Below, in pieces: positions 1 to 9,156 of a stretch of DNA of 64,000 nt. How positions within the stretch are numbered: the stretch's first letter is position 1; every line of letters begins with the position of its first letter. This DNA comes from Chloroflexota bacterium. GTDB taxonomy: Bacteria; Chloroflexota; Anaerolineae; UBA2200. The DNA lies in NCBI GenBank assembly GCA_030607875.1, contig JAUWJD010000012.1, forward strand, positions 18,248-82,247, given 5' to 3'. The position numbers and the translations under genes are program-made. The notes under the pieces were generated by a model, which saw only the letters and a list, made by a program, of their open reading frames with translations, ran no database searches and was not told where the DNA came from.

Positions 1-198
1 GTGCAAACTAACATCGTTTTCTTCGATTTCGCCAGCGACCGCATGACAGCCCAGCAGTTTGTTGACAAACTCAGGGACCAAGGAATTTTGATGCTGGCGC
101 TTGGCCCGGGTCGTCTGCGGGCGGTGACCCACTATGGCATCGAACGCGCGGATATCGTGCAGGCGCTGCAAGTGATGCGTCAAGTCATGGCCGGATAG
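1..198 (+). CDS. Low-specificity L-threonine aldolase, C-terminal end (partial)
   Basis: The last 65 residues of a gene that begins before the window. The segment 'TNIVFFDF...' and the ending 'RLRAVTHYGIERADI' match the C-terminal domain of PLP-dependent threonine/allo-threonine aldolases, which split threonine into glycine and acetaldehyde. The PLP lysine lies upstream and cannot be checked. The stop at 196-198 is three bases before the next gene, so the two are probably co-transcribed. Family assignment rests on a short conserved tail, so it is good but not certain. Confidence 0.8.
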   Translation: MQTNIVFFDFASDRMTAQQFVDKLRDQGILMLALGPGRLRAVTHYGIERADIVQALQVMRQVMAG

Positions 199-201
199 GT
201 C

Positions 202-1275
202 GTGATTGATACCAGCATCGTGCCTTTCACACCGTTCTCTCGCTTCCTGGCCGCAGCACGCCGCGAGCCAGTGGATCGTGTGCCCGTTGTAGGCGCCATA
301 TCTGATTTCTATCTCGCTCCTCTGTTTGGCTTCTCTGACCCGGATGATGCGGAAGCGAAACTGGAGATGCTGGTGCGTGGTGCCGAGTGCTTTCCGGATC
401 AACCTCTGCTATTCGTCATCACTCCCTGTGCTGCTCTCTACCTGAACATGCTGCGCCAGGTGGACAACCGCGACGCCTATTACGAGCGTCCGGAGGAATG
501 GCTGCGGGTGGGGCGTTTGTACAGTGCGCGGGAATTAGCGCAGATACGCCTCCCCGAACCCTCGACCTGCCCTGAGCATATGATTATGCAGCAGATCATT
601 GCCTGGTATCACGAGAATGTGCCGCAAGAGTTGGTCGAGCGTTTTGGCTACGTCAAGGGATTGATCCGCTTCGAGAATCCTTTCGATCAGTTGGCCCTGA
701 ACCTGGGCATGGAATGGTTCGCACGAATCCACACCGATCCCGACTTTGTGCACGCGTCTATGGATTTGTTCACCGAAGCCAGCCTGGTAGGTGCGCGCTC
801 GCTGGCCGAGGAGTTCGGCCCGCCGATTTGGGTGATGCTGGCTGAAGATCTGCCCTCCATGCTCAGTCCAGAGCATTACCTGCAATTCGTAGCCCCCTAT
901 CATCGACGTCTGTTCGAGGCCTTTCCTGATGCCATAAAGTTCCTGCACAACGACGGGGATGCTGCGCACTTGATCGAGGTGCTGCCCGAGTGTGGGATGG
1001 ACATCCTGCACTTTGGGCCGCAGATTCCGATAAAAGTCGCCAAGTCCAAGATAGGGGAGCGCGTCGCCCTGATGGGCAATCTCGACCCCATGCGCGTGGC
1101 ATTGCGCGGCAGCGATGAGGAATTCGCGGCCGAGTGTAGGCGCATCATTGAGATGGGCAAGCCCGGTGGTGGGTTCGTGTTCTCGACCGGGGGGGAACTG
1201 AGCCCAGGAACGGAACCGGAGCGGGTGCGAACCATGGCGCACTATGCGCACCAGTTCGGCGCGTATATGCCATGA
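202..1275 (+). CDS. Uroporphyrinogen decarboxylase / MtaA-like family protein
   Basis: A 357-residue protein starting at GTG 202, immediately after the threonine aldolase stop. The fold signature is that of the UroD/methylcobamide methyltransferase superfamily: an N-terminal 'PFSRFLAAARREPVDRVPV' block, a central 'MEWFARIHTDPDFVH' block and a C-terminal 'MGNLDPM...L..G' block. Methylcobamide:CoM-type members bind zinc through a His-X-Cys motif and a later Cys. Here the first site reads 'LHNDGD' (His at about residue 249) and the last region reads 'STGGELSPGT', so both cysteines are absent. True heme-pathway HemE is also unlikely, because its N-terminal substrate motifs are not seen. I infer a UroD-superfamily protein of unknown substrate rather than HemE or a zinc methyltransferase. 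Confidence 0.8.
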   Translation: MIDTSIVPFTPFSRFLAAARREPVDRVPVVGAISDFYLAPLFGFSDPDDAEAKLEMLVRGAECFPDQPLLFVITPCAALYLNMLRQVDNRDAYYERPEEWLRVGRLYSARELAQIRLPEPSTCPEHMIMQQIIAWYHENVPQELVERFGYVKGLIRFENPFDQLALNLGMEWFARIHTDPDFVHASMDLFTEASLVGARSLAEEFGPPIWVMLAEDLPSMLSPEHYLQFVAPYHRRLFEAFPDAIKFLHNDGDAAHLIEVLPECGMDILHFGPQIPIKVAKSKIGERVALMGNLDPMRVALRGSDEEFAAECRRIIEMGKPGGGFVFSTGGELSPGTEPERVRTMAHYAHQFGAYMP

Positions 1276-1280
1276 ACAAG

Positions 1281-1310
1281 GAAACCGGATGCTTGGAAAC
1301 ACCCGGTTTC
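1281..1310. repeat. Imperfect copy of dispersed GAAACCGG hairpin; possible terminator
   Basis: GAAACCGG (1281-1288) pairs with CCGGTTTC (1303-1310) across a 14-base loop, six bases after the UroD-like stop codon. There is no U tract, so termination is uncertain. The sequence belongs to the same family as hairpins at 13941-13971 and 24718-24750. The rest of the 233-base gap to 1508 shows no gene. Confidence 0.5.
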
Positions 1311-1508
1311 AGCTTCCGGTGGTCACGCTGACCTTTGTCCGAAGCCAAGCACTCTCGCCAGCAAGAGCAAGCCCACACTCCAGGCAAAGCCGTCCTTGAC
1401 CCAGTTGAGGATGGACAAGGGGCTAATCACCACGGCCGCTTGGCAGCCTGCGACCATTGTGACCAAAATCATGCCAGTCTTGTGACGGTACCTCTCTCTG
1501 TTCGAGCT

Positions 1509-2654
1509 TCACCAGCCTTGCGGGCAGTTTGCCCCATAGTTGGACGTGACGAGCACCAGATCAAAGAGGTTGATCACACCGTCGGCGTTGATATCGGCAC
1601 GTGGATCCAACACGGGCCCACTCGGATCGTAGACTGCCGCGACAATCACCAGATCGAACAGGTTGACGGCGCAGTCACCATTTGTATCGCCACTGCGCAA
1701 CGTCAGGTCAGGCAAGAGCACATCGTGCCCACTCAGGATCACCACCGACGGCCTCAGCGCCGAGAGATATGCCTGGCGGCTCGCCTCCGCTGACCATGTG
1801 CCTGCTGGGATGCCATCGATGGCGTATTGCCCATCCACATCCGTCATTCCATAGCGCCCGACGATCTGTATCACTGTGCCGCTGTGGTCGCTGCGGCCTT
1901 CCAGCCGCACGACGCCGTGCACCTTGCCCGTATAGGGCGGAATGGTTGCCGTTGGGGTGGGTGTCGCGGTGCGAGTGCTTGTGGCTGTTGGGCTTGCTAT
2001 CTCTGTTGGCGTGCTGGTTGGTGTATCGGTAACCAGAGGCGTGTTGGTCTGGGTAGGGCTAGTGGTTGGGGTTGGGGTGTCAGTAGGCGTGTTGGTTTGG
2101 GTAGGGCTGGCGGTTGGAGTTGGGGTATCAGTAGGCGTGTTGGTAATGGTTGGTGTATTGGTGTGAGTCGGACTGACTGTGGGGGTCGCAGTGTCCGTCG
2201 GTATTGGTGTCTCCGGTGGTGTGTGGGTGATGGTCGGCGTGGTGGTCGGAGTGGGGGTGTCTGTGGGAGGTAGGGTGGGCGTTGCTGTAGGTGTGGGCGT
2301 GTCCACTGGAAAGTCGCTCGCATCCCCCGGATAGGTCCACGCCGTGATCTCCTCGATGTTGCTGTAGCTGTCAGAATCAGAATCCAGGCCCTCGATGAGA
2401 GTGAAAGCATCGAGGTCTGCGCCGAAATCAAACCAGTCCCAACCATAGTCATTCTTCATGCCTCCACCCGCAAGGCTGACGTGGCAGAGTCTGCAGTTGT
2501 CTATGCTGGAGCCAACAATGTCTGGGTATTTGCTGCGGGCCAGACCCAGGTAGGCCTCCACGGCTGTGCTGATCAGGGGTTGGACGGCCCAGGATAACGT
2601 GACTGCGATGAGCATGGTGATTAGCATTGCCGGCGTCAAAGCTGTGCGTTTCAT
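1509..2654 (-). CDS. Secreted protein with CxxCH motif, Thr/Pro linker and dockerin-like repeats
   Basis: A 381-residue exported protein. Residues 1-28 form a signal peptide (basic start, hydrophobic core). A single 'CRLCH' motif at 54-58 is a CxxCH c-type heme-binding motif, followed by '[13 protein letters not shown]' (91-103), a calcium-loop-like acidic segment. A long Thr/Pro-rich linker (about 117-240) leads to a carboxypeptidase-regulatory-like beta domain ('[12 protein letters not shown]...') and two dockerin-type calcium loops ('[14 protein letters not shown]', '[14 protein letters not shown]'). It lies 13 bases downstream of a second dockerin protein and is probably in the same transcript. 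Whether the single CxxCH really carries heme is unknown; one motif alone can occur by chance in redox or zinc proteins. Confidence 0.8.
   Translation of the reverse strand: MKRTALTPAMLITMLIAVTLSWAVQPLISTAVEAYLGLARSKYPDIVGSSIDNCRLCHVSLAGGGMKNDYGWDWFDFGADLDAFTLIEGLDSDSDSYSNIEEITAWTYPGDASDFPVDTPTPTATPTLPPTDTPTPTTTPTITHTPPETPIPTDTATPTVSPTHTNTPTITNTPTDTPTPTASPTQTNTPTDTPTPTTSPTQTNTPLVTDTPTSTPTEIASPTATSTRTATPTPTATIPPYTGKVHGVVRLEGRSDHSGTVIQIVGRYGMTDVDGQYAIDGIPAGTWSAEASRQAYLSALRPSVVILSGHDVLLPDLTLRSGDTNGDCAVNLFDLVIVAAVYDPSGPVLDPRADINADGVINLFDLVLVTSNYGANCPQGW
2041..2136. repeat. Two tandem 48-base coding repeats in Thr/Pro linker
   Basis: Two near-identical 48-base units (2041-2088 and 2089-2136), each encoding 16 residues of Thr/Pro/Ser linker, lie within a longer degenerate Thr/Pro tract (about 1930-2300). 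The unit length is a multiple of three, so copy-number change keeps the frame. This is protein linker, not CRISPR. Confidence 0.75.
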
Positions 2655-2667
2655 CTTACTTGCCCCC

Positions 2668-4215
2668 TTACATAGTATCTGAGAAGCTTGTGCCGTAGTT
2701 GGCGCCGACCAGGACCAGATCGAACAGGTGGACTTCTCCGTCCGCGTTCACGTCCTCCGCATAGGCAGGTCCCCGGGTGCCATAACGCGATGAGACAGCT
2801 ACGAGATCAAAAAGGTTGACAATGTCATCGTCGTTGACGTCGCCAGAAAGCAGTTGTATATCCGGCAGCGTGACCGCCTGGCCTGGACGAGCCTCCACGT
2901 CGGAGGCGTGGTGCCGAAGGTATCCGGCCATCTCTGCGTCCAGATCGTACATTCCGGTGGGCACTCCCTCAATGCGGAAGCTCCCATCCTCGCTCGTCAC
3001 CGCCGAGCGTGCGCCCACGGAGACAAGCGCCCCGTGATGATCGTTGCGTCCTTGCAGCGAAACCCGGCCCGCGATGGTGCCTGTGCCAGGCGCGCTTGTG
3101 GCTGTTGCTGCAACAGGTCTCGTGGCTGTGTGCGTAGGCGTGGGCACCGGTGACGTTGCTGTTGCCGCTGCGGGAGGCATGGTTGTCGCCGTCCGCGTTG
3201 CAGTGGGCGCAGCGTCGCCCTGGGCCATGTGCGCCAGTGCCAAATAAGCCGGGCGCGGCGTGCCGTCGTGGTTCAGGATGGCGAACCAGCCCTTCTGATC
3301 GCAGAAATCGTTCCAGGGCACAAGGTTGTAGTCCATGTTCCATACAAACATGACGCCCATCCACGGCCAATGGGTACGGGCGAAGCGGTAGGCTCGCACC
3401 AGGTAGTCGGCTTGTGTCTGTGCCGATACACGTTGCCACCAACGGCCAGGCCAGCCATCATGATCGTAGCACTGGAGGGGCGGCTCAATGATCCAGCCAA
3501 ACTCGGTGAGCCAGATGGGCTTGGCACCGTCGCCATGTTGTGCCATGATCGCGTGCTGCTGCTCAGCGCGGCGGAAGCAATGAATCGGGTTGCTGGAAGC
3601 GTCCTCTGGCGCGTAACCGAACCCGTAAGGGTGAGAGCCCAGTGCGTCAAAGTAGGGCCTGGCTCCCGCAGCGTACATGCCGCGTAGGAATGCCACATCA
3701 TCCATGGCCAGGTCACCCACGCCACCGTTAACGGCCAGGCCAGCGCAGACAATAATACAGTTTGGGTCTGCCTCCTTGGCCCGGAGGTAAGCCTCCCGCA
3801 GAAAAGCGACGTACTCACCCGGATCGGCGTGCCGTGGTTTGTGCCACATTTCAGCCAGGTTTGGCTCGTTGCAGATCTGATAGGCGGCGATCCGGCCCCG
3901 GTAGCGGCTGACAACGTCGTAGACATAATCCCCCCAACTCTGCACGTCCGTGAGCGGAACCTCCCATCCCAGCAACAGGAGCACCTTCAATCCGTATCGT
4001 TCAGCTTCCTCCACCTGTTCCGGGAAATAGATTCTGACCCATTCAAAGCCCATCTCAGCCGTTCTGCGCATGCCGACAACGCTGGCAACGTTTGTCCCGT
4101 AGCCGGGGCCTGGATTCTGACCATGGGCCAGTGGCAGGGGGACTGCAACCAACAGCGCCATCATGATCAAGAGCCACATTATGCACAATGCCCAGGGGTT
4201 CCTGCCCAAGTTCAT
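2668..4215 (-). CDS. Secreted clan GH-A-type glycoside hydrolase with regulatory-like and dockerin-like domains
   Basis: A 515-residue protein with a signal peptide (residues 1-32, cut near 'AHGQ'). The catalytic (beta/alpha)8-type domain spans about 35-330. 'YQICNEPNL' places a likely acid/base Glu at 117 in an NEP motif, and 'WLTEFGW' places a likely nucleophile Glu at 238, as in clan GH-A enzymes (GH5/39-like). A Thr/Pro linker, a carboxypeptidase-regulatory-like beta domain ('[18 protein letters not shown]') and two dockerin-type loops ('[16 protein letters not shown]', '[16 protein letters not shown]') follow. Its partner at 1509-2654 has the same C-terminal arrangement. The substrate and exact GH family cannot be fixed by eye. 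It is driven by the promoter at 4222-4250. Confidence 0.82.
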   Translation of the reverse strand: MNLGRNPWALCIMWLLIMMALLVAVPLPLAHGQNPGPGYGTNVASVVGMRRTAEMGFEWVRIYFPEQVEEAERYGLKVLLLLGWEVPLTDVQSWGDYVYDVVSRYRGRIAAYQICNEPNLAEMWHKPRHADPGEYVAFLREAYLRAKEADPNCIIVCAGLAVNGGVGDLAMDDVAFLRGMYAAGARPYFDALGSHPYGFGYAPEDASSNPIHCFRRAEQQHAIMAQHGDGAKPIWLTEFGWIIEPPLQCYDHDGWPGRWWQRVSAQTQADYLVRAYRFARTHWPWMGVMFVWNMDYNLVPWNDFCDQKGWFAILNHDGTPRPAYLALAHMAQGDAAPTATRTATTMPPAAATATSPVPTPTHTATRPVAATATSAPGTGTIAGRVSLQGRNDHHGALVSVGARSAVTSEDGSFRIEGVPTGMYDLDAEMAGYLRHHASDVEARPGQAVTLPDIQLLSGDVNDDDIVNLFDLVAVSSRYGTRGPAYAEDVNADGEVHLFDLVLVGANYGTSFSDTM

Positions 4216-4221
4216 GGGTAT

Positions 4222-4250
4222 ATTATACAGTGGGCATCCTGCCGTGCCAA
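4222..4250 (-). promoter_or_regulatory. Sigma-70-type promoter, possibly leaderless
   Basis: On the minus strand, -35 TTGGCA (4245-4250) is 17 bases from a perfect -10 TATAAT (4222-4227). Only six bases separate the -10 from the ATG of the glycoside hydrolase, so the start of transcription should fall at or next to the start codon, giving a leaderless mRNA. Confidence 0.75.
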
Positions 4251-4267
4251 CTCGACAGATGCTGAAT

Positions 4268-4296
4268 TTGTCCTGACTAGTGAATGGCGGTATACT
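4268..4296 (+). promoter_or_regulatory. Sigma-70-type promoter for transaldolase
   Basis: -35 TTGTCC (4268-4273), a 17-base spacer, then -10 TATACT (4291-4296). It is divergent from the promoter at 4222-4250. Its position rules out the in-frame ATG at 4280 as the start of the transaldolase gene. Confidence 0.65.
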
Positions 4297-4327
4297 TGAT
4301 CTGCAATTGCACCAGTCGGAGGTGACC

Positions 4328-5053
4328 GTGGCAATCTACTTGGATTCGGCGATCCCAGATGAAGCGCGCCAGGCGATGAGGTTGCGCTTTGTCAGGGGTA
4401 TCACCACCAACCCCAAACTCCTAGCCAAAGTGAAGCGTCCGCCGGGTGAGGTTCTCCGCGAGCTTTGTCACATTTGCCCCGGGACGGTGTTCTACCAACT
4501 GACTGCTGCGACGATCTCGGAACGCTTTGCAGAGGCAGAGCGTATCCTGCTGCTGAACGATGAGCTACAGCGGGAGGATGACGAGGCCTTGAACACGTGG
4601 CAGCGTGACCTGTCGGAAGGGAAAACACCTCCCTTGAAGCAACTGGGTCGAGTTGGCCTGAAAATCCCCGCTACCACCGAGAACATGGCTCTGGTGGCCG
4701 ACTTCTCGGCGCGGCAGGTGAAGGTGGCTCTGACTGCCATGTTCAGCCTGGCACAAGCCTACGTAGCCTGCGAGGCCGGGGCCCCGTACCTGTTGCCCTA
4801 CGTGAATCGCACCACTCGCCTCCGCGGCGACGGGTTTGCGTTTGTGCGGGAACTGGTGCGAGTGTGCCAGGCTGTGGATCGTGGGACAGAGGTGTTGGCG
4901 GCCAGTGTGAAATCCCCGCAGGAAGCGGTGCAAACGCTCCTGGCCGGCGCACACCACGTCTCGATGCCTCTCTCGGTTCTCCTGGCGATGGGACATGATC
5001 CTCTCTCTGACCAAGCGGTGGCTGAGTTTGCACAGGCTGCGTCATCAGCGTAG
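4328..5053 (+). CDS. Transaldolase-family protein (FSA/TalC-like)
   Basis: About 241 residues from GTG 4328, chosen because a strong ribosome site (GGAGGTGA, 4318-4325) precedes it and the promoter -10 lies downstream of the earlier in-frame ATG at 4280. Small transaldolases move a dihydroxyacetone unit between sugar phosphates through a Lys Schiff base. The markers are an N-terminal 'IYLDSA', 'GITTNPKLLAK', and 'GLKIPATTENMALV', which holds the probable catalytic Lys. It is slightly longer than the ~215-residue FSA/TalC norm, with an insertion around the acidic segment between those motifs. Whether it acts as transaldolase or fructose-6-phosphate aldolase cannot be told. Confidence 0.82.
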   Translation: MAIYLDSAIPDEARQAMRLRFVRGITTNPKLLAKVKRPPGEVLRELCHICPGTVFYQLTAATISERFAEAERILLLNDELQREDDEALNTWQRDLSEGKTPPLKQLGRVGLKIPATTENMALVADFSARQVKVALTAMFSLAQAYVACEAGAPYLLPYVNRTTRLRGDGFAFVRELVRVCQAVDRGTEVLAASVKSPQEAVQTLLAGAHHVSMPLSVLLAMGHDPLSDQAVAEFAQAASSA

Positions 5054-5077
5054 CCACCTGTATGCAGGGGTCTTACG

Positions 5078-7420
5078 ATGTCTTTGATGAGCGGTAAGTC
5101 ATCTCGTCTTCCAGAGGTTCTATGGTTGCATCTGGAGCTGTCCCAGTATCCAATCCTGGCGGATGAGATCAGGGAGCGGATGCGCAAGGAGCTCTTCTCT
5201 CGCGGGGTCATTCATCCGGAAGACTTTCAGCGGGAGGTCGAAGAGAAGGCTGTTCTTTCTCAGAGGCGCGAGGGACTTGATGATCCCTTTTCCCAAGAGC
5301 CAGGTGAGATCTGGCAACGGCGCCTGAACCGCATCCGGGACAACCTCACTGATTTCTACTTTGCTCACAATCTTCCCCATGATCTCTTTGAGGAAATCGT
5401 GTGGGCTGCTTTGGCCAAGGGCGCTCCCCACCGGGAGGTGCTTCTGCAGTTCAATCCCGAGCTGGCACCCCAGGATGTTTTGTTCGCCCAGGCAGAGAAA
5501 TACAAAGCACTCCCAGAAGAGGAGAAGGGTAAAGTCCAGCATCACCTGCAGGAGATTATGGTGGTGCTCATCAAAGGGATGGTGAGTGATCACCTGCCCT
5601 TTGTGAGCCGAGCAAAGAACTTTCTCACCCTCTCCAACCTGCAGGAGATTAAGCGGCGCCGCATCGGGCGAGGCAAAATCGGCGGCAAGGCGGCGGGCAT
5701 GTTGCTCGCCTGGCAGGCGTTGCAGCGGGAAGACCCTGAAGACCCACTGGACATCAGGGGTCGCGTGCTAATCCCATCGTCATACTTCATTGGCTCGGAT
5801 GTATACTATGAGTTCAAAGCACTCAATCGCCTCGTGCACTTCATGGACCAGAAATACAAGACATGGGAGGAGATCGAAGCTGAGTATCCTCAGATAGTAG
5901 AGGCTTACCTGGGCGGACGATTTCCGGACGGGGTCCTGCGTGGGCTCAGGGTGCTGTTGACAGAAGTAGGGAATCACCCTTTGATTGTGCGTTCCTCCAG
6001 CTTGTTGGAGGACAGCTTCGGCACCTCGTTTGCCGGCAAGTATGACAGCTTCTTCTGCCCGAATCAAAGCACGCCTGAGGATAACCTGCAGGCGTTGACC
6101 GATGCTATCTGCCGGATTTATGCCAGCGTTCTGAGCCCCGGGGCTCTGCTCTATCGGCGTCACCAAGGGCTTACCGACTATGACGAGCGCATGGGGATAC
6201 TGATCCAAGAGGTGCAGGGCGTGCCCTATCGCAGCTATTTCTTTCCCACCTTAGCTGGTGTGGCCTTCGGTCGCAATCCATTTCGCTGGACGCAAAGGAT
6301 CCGTCGTGAGGATGGTTTGGTGAGGATGGTTTGGGGCTTGGGAACCCGCGCGGTGGATCGGGTGCCCAATGACTATCCGCGTATGGTTGCGCTGAGCCAC
6401 CCCGGGCTGAGACCGGAGAAACAGGCCAGGGACATTCACAAGTACTCTCAGCGTTTCATCGATTTGTTGGATCTAGAGGGCAATTCCTTCAAGAGCCTGC
6501 CCATCGCAGAGGTCATCGCTGGCGACTATCCCTTTATCCAGGAACTGTTCTCCCTGGACAAAGGCGACTCGATCCAGCCCATCTACACGAGAGCCGCTGC
6601 CCTTCAACCCGGACAGGCCGTTCTGACCTTTGATCATCTTCTGTCCAAGACCGATTTCGTGCCGCTGATGCGCGCGATACTCAAGAAGCTGGAGCGTCAA
6701 CTTGACTACGTTCCAGATGTCGAGTTCACCGTTGATATAATCACTGATTCGCGGCGGCCTCAGGTGGGTGTCCACCTCCTGCAATGTCGGCCCTTGAGCA
6801 GCCGCGATTGGGCACAGGTTCCTCCCGTACCTAAGGACATCCCAGCGGAGGATCAGATATTCTCTACCCATCGGTTGGTACCCCAGGGACACGTTTCGGG
6901 CATTCGCTACGTCGTCTACGTCGATCCCAAACGTTACGGCCAGGTACCAGACTATGCGACCAAATCCGAGCTGGCACGGGTCGTTGGACGGCTAAATAAG
7001 CGTCTGGAAGGGCATCGTTTCATCCTCATGGGGCCAGGCCGTTGGGGCAGCACCAACCTAGACCTGGGGGTCAAGGTGACCTATGCCGACATCTACAATG
7101 CCAGTGTGCTGGTAGAAATCGCTGCGGACAGTATGGGTGAAGCGCCTGAGCCTTCCTATGGTACTCACTTTTTCCAGGACTTGGTTGAAGCTCGAGTTTA
7201 TCCATTGGCTCTGCAGCCCGCAGCCGGAGACACGGTCTTCAACTGGTCTTTCTTTGAGCAATCGCCCAATGAGCTGGAGACACTCTTGCCAGCGGATGCA
7301 CGGTATGCTGGCTATGTCAAAGTGATCGACGTGCCAGCAGTTGCTGGTGGGCGATTCCTCGAAATCGTGATGAATGGAGAGCAGGAGGAAGCCCTGGCTT
7401 TCCTGACCGGGCGCAAGTGA
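5078..7420 (+). CDS. Stand-alone PEP/pyruvate-binding (PPDK N-terminal-type) domain protein
   Basis: A 780-residue protein with the ATP-binding N-domain seen in PEP synthase and pyruvate phosphate dikinase: 'GRGKIGGKAAGMLLAW' (about 197-212) and 'LIVRSSSLLEDSFGTSFAGK' (about 304-323). It lacks the swivelling phosphohistidine domain and the C-terminal PEP/pyruvate TIM barrel of those enzymes. Instead it has a ~190-residue helical N-terminus and a C-terminal region containing 'FILMGPGRWGSTNLDLG'. It therefore probably phosphorylates or binds something else, or works with separately encoded domains. Ribosome site AGGGG at 5066-5070. The partner and substrate are unknown. Confidence 0.75.
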   Translation: MSLMSGKSSRLPEVLWLHLELSQYPILADEIRERMRKELFSRGVIHPEDFQREVEEKAVLSQRREGLDDPFSQEPGEIWQRRLNRIRDNLTDFYFAHNLPHDLFEEIVWAALAKGAPHREVLLQFNPELAPQDVLFAQAEKYKALPEEEKGKVQHHLQEIMVVLIKGMVSDHLPFVSRAKNFLTLSNLQEIKRRRIGRGKIGGKAAGMLLAWQALQREDPEDPLDIRGRVLIPSSYFIGSDVYYEFKALNRLVHFMDQKYKTWEEIEAEYPQIVEAYLGGRFPDGVLRGLRVLLTEVGNHPLIVRSSSLLEDSFGTSFAGKYDSFFCPNQSTPEDNLQALTDAICRIYASVLSPGALLYRRHQGLTDYDERMGILIQEVQGVPYRSYFFPTLAGVAFGRNPFRWTQRIRREDGLVRMVWGLGTRAVDRVPNDYPRMVALSHPGLRPEKQARDIHKYSQRFIDLLDLEGNSFKSLPIAEVIAGDYPFIQELFSLDKGDSIQPIYTRAAALQPGQAVLTFDHLLSKTDFVPLMRAILKKLERQLDYVPDVEFTVDIITDSRRPQVGVHLLQCRPLSSRDWAQVPPVPKDIPAEDQIFSTHRLVPQGHVSGIRYVVYVDPKRYGQVPDYATKSELARVVGRLNKRLEGHRFILMGPGRWGSTNLDLGVKVTYADIYNASVLVEIAADSMGEAPEPSYGTHFFQDLVEARVYPLALQPAAGDTVFNWSFFEQSPNELETLLPADARYAGYVKVIDVPAVAGGRFLEIVMNGEQEEALAFLTGRK

Positions 7421-7475
7421 GAGCCTCAATCCTACGGACCCATGACGAAGCAGACGCGCCGATGGAGGTGGCCCA

Positions 7476-9077
7476 ATGAGGCGATGGAATGGATGGGGCG
7501 ACGACACGTTTGCCTATCCGCTGCCCAACTCGGCAACACCCTTCTTGCAGGAGCTCGTTGGCCACGCCACACCGCCTCGCGATGCCACCTTGGGTGAAGT
7601 GGTGGCATCGGTGCCGGCCTCGCGTCTGCCTGCTCACCCCCTGGTGGACGCAGATCTTGCTGAGCGCGCCAGGCACGCCCGGGGCCAGAGCCTGCCGGAC
7701 TGGATCGCTCTACGCAGCGGGTGCATTCCTGCCTTTCCCGATGGTGTGGCCTATCCCACAACCAATGCTCAGGTTAGAGCGTTGCTGGACTATGCAGCCA
7801 GCGTTGGGGCGCGGCTCATTCCCTACGGCGGCGGCACCAGCGTAGTGGGGCACGTCAACGTCCTTCCGGGCGATGCTCCTGTGCTCACCGTGGACTTGAG
7901 CCACATGAGCCGTCTGCTGCGCTTTGACGCGGTAAGCCATCTGGCAACCTTCGGTGCGGGCGTTGTGGGTCCGGATCTGGAGGCGCAACTTCGCGCCCGA
8001 GGGTGCATGTTGGGGCACTTTCCACAGTCATTTGAATTGTCCACGCTGGGTGGTTGGGTTGTCACCCGCTCCAATGGCCAGCAATCGCTTGGTTATGGGC
8101 GCATCGAAGCACTGTTCGCTGGTGGCAGACTGGAATCGCCCGCCGGGACGCTGACCTTGCCAGCGTTCCCAGCTTCGGCTGCTGGCCCAGATCTGCGTGA
8201 AGCAGTGCTCGGTTCTGAAGGCAGGCTAGGCATTCTGACTGAAGCGACAGTCCGTGTCAGGCCGCTGCCAGAGCTGGAGGAATTCCGCGCGGTCTTTTTT
8301 CCCAGTTTTGACCAGGGCCAGGAAGCTGTGCGTGAGATGATGCAGGCTCGCCTGCCCCTTTCCATGTTGCGCTTGAGCACAGCGGTAGAGACCGAAACCA
8401 CGCTGGCCCTGGCTGGTCACGAAGGGCTGATCCGTTGGCTCAAACGAATGCTGCGGTGGCGAGGGATTGGTGAGCAGCGCTGTATGCTGATCCTGGGCAT
8501 CACCGGGAGCGAAGCATCGGTCAGGCTGGGCCGGGAAGAGTCCCTAGCCCTGGCCAGCCAACACGGTGGTGTGCACATCGGACGCACCCTGGGCAAGCAG
8601 TGGCGTAAGAGCCGCTTCCGCAGTCCATATCTGCGAAACACTCTCTGGGAGATGGGCTATGCCCTCGACACTCTGGAGACTGCCACGCACTGGGGCAACA
8701 TCTCTCATATGGTTGAGGTCATCGAGCAGGCCCTGCGCACCGGGTTGCAGGACATTGGCGAGCGGGTGCTGGTGTTCAGTCATTTGTCTCATACCTACCC
8801 CTGGGGATCCAATGTTTACACGACGTATCTCTACCGCATACCTGCAAATGGCGATCCAGACGAAACGCTGCGTCGCTGGCAAGTGCTGAAGGCCGCAGCC
8901 AGCCAGGCGATTGTGTCTGCAGGTGGGACAATCACCCACCAGCATGGCATCGGTACCGACCATCTGCCATATTTGCCGGCTGAGAAAGGTCCCTTGGGCA
9001 TGGATGCAGTGCGGGACTTGTGCCAGCGCTTTGACCCGGGCGGCATCATGAATCCGGGAAAGCTGGTTGACGGATAG
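7476..9077 (+). CDS. FAD-linked oxidase, alkylglycerone-phosphate synthase-like
   Basis: 533 residues of the FAD-binding PCMH/VAO superfamily. The FAD-binding half carries 'PYGGGTSVVGH' (about 117-127), 'HFPQSFELSTLGGWVVTR' and 'GSEGRLGILTEATVRV'. The C-terminus has 'ITHQHGIG' (about 486-493) and ends 'FDPGGIMNPGKL'. The 'FELSTLGGW' and His-rich 'HQHGIG' segments resemble alkyl-dihydroxyacetonephosphate synthase (ether-lipid formation) more than glycolate oxidase GlcD. The glycerol-3-phosphate dehydrogenase gene follows at once, which would supply dihydroxyacetone phosphate and fits a glycerophosphate or ether-lipid role. That role is inferred; a D-2-hydroxyacid dehydrogenase role is the main alternative. 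Confidence 0.8.
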   Translation: MRRWNGWGDDTFAYPLPNSATPFLQELVGHATPPRDATLGEVVASVPASRLPAHPLVDADLAERARHARGQSLPDWIALRSGCIPAFPDGVAYPTTNAQVRALLDYAASVGARLIPYGGGTSVVGHVNVLPGDAPVLTVDLSHMSRLLRFDAVSHLATFGAGVVGPDLEAQLRARGCMLGHFPQSFELSTLGGWVVTRSNGQQSLGYGRIEALFAGGRLESPAGTLTLPAFPASAAGPDLREAVLGSEGRLGILTEATVRVRPLPELEEFRAVFFPSFDQGQEAVREMMQARLPLSMLRLSTAVETETTLALAGHEGLIRWLKRMLRWRGIGEQRCMLILGITGSEASVRLGREESLALASQHGGVHIGRTLGKQWRKSRFRSPYLRNTLWEMGYALDTLETATHWGNISHMVEVIEQALRTGLQDIGERVLVFSHLSHTYPWGSNVYTTYLYRIPANGDPDETLRRWQVLKAAASQAIVSAGGTITHQHGIGTDHLPYLPAEKGPLGMDAVRDLCQRFDPGGIMNPGKLVDG

Positions 9078-9156
9078 AAACGAAACAGAAGGCACAAGAT
9101 ACAGGATCCGCTACACGGCCCTATCCTGCATTTTGAATTCTGTTTGACGGAGCACA

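Noticed and set aside
535..1302. Long minus-strand open frame opposite the UroD-like gene
   Set aside because: It is a shadow of a gene with clear family motifs on the plus strand; no homology or ribosome site.
1930..2300. Repetitive tract that could be mistaken for a CRISPR array or for a Val/Gly-rich plus-strand gene
   Set aside because: The repeats are in-frame Thr/Pro linker codons of the minus-strand dockerin protein; there are no unique spacers.
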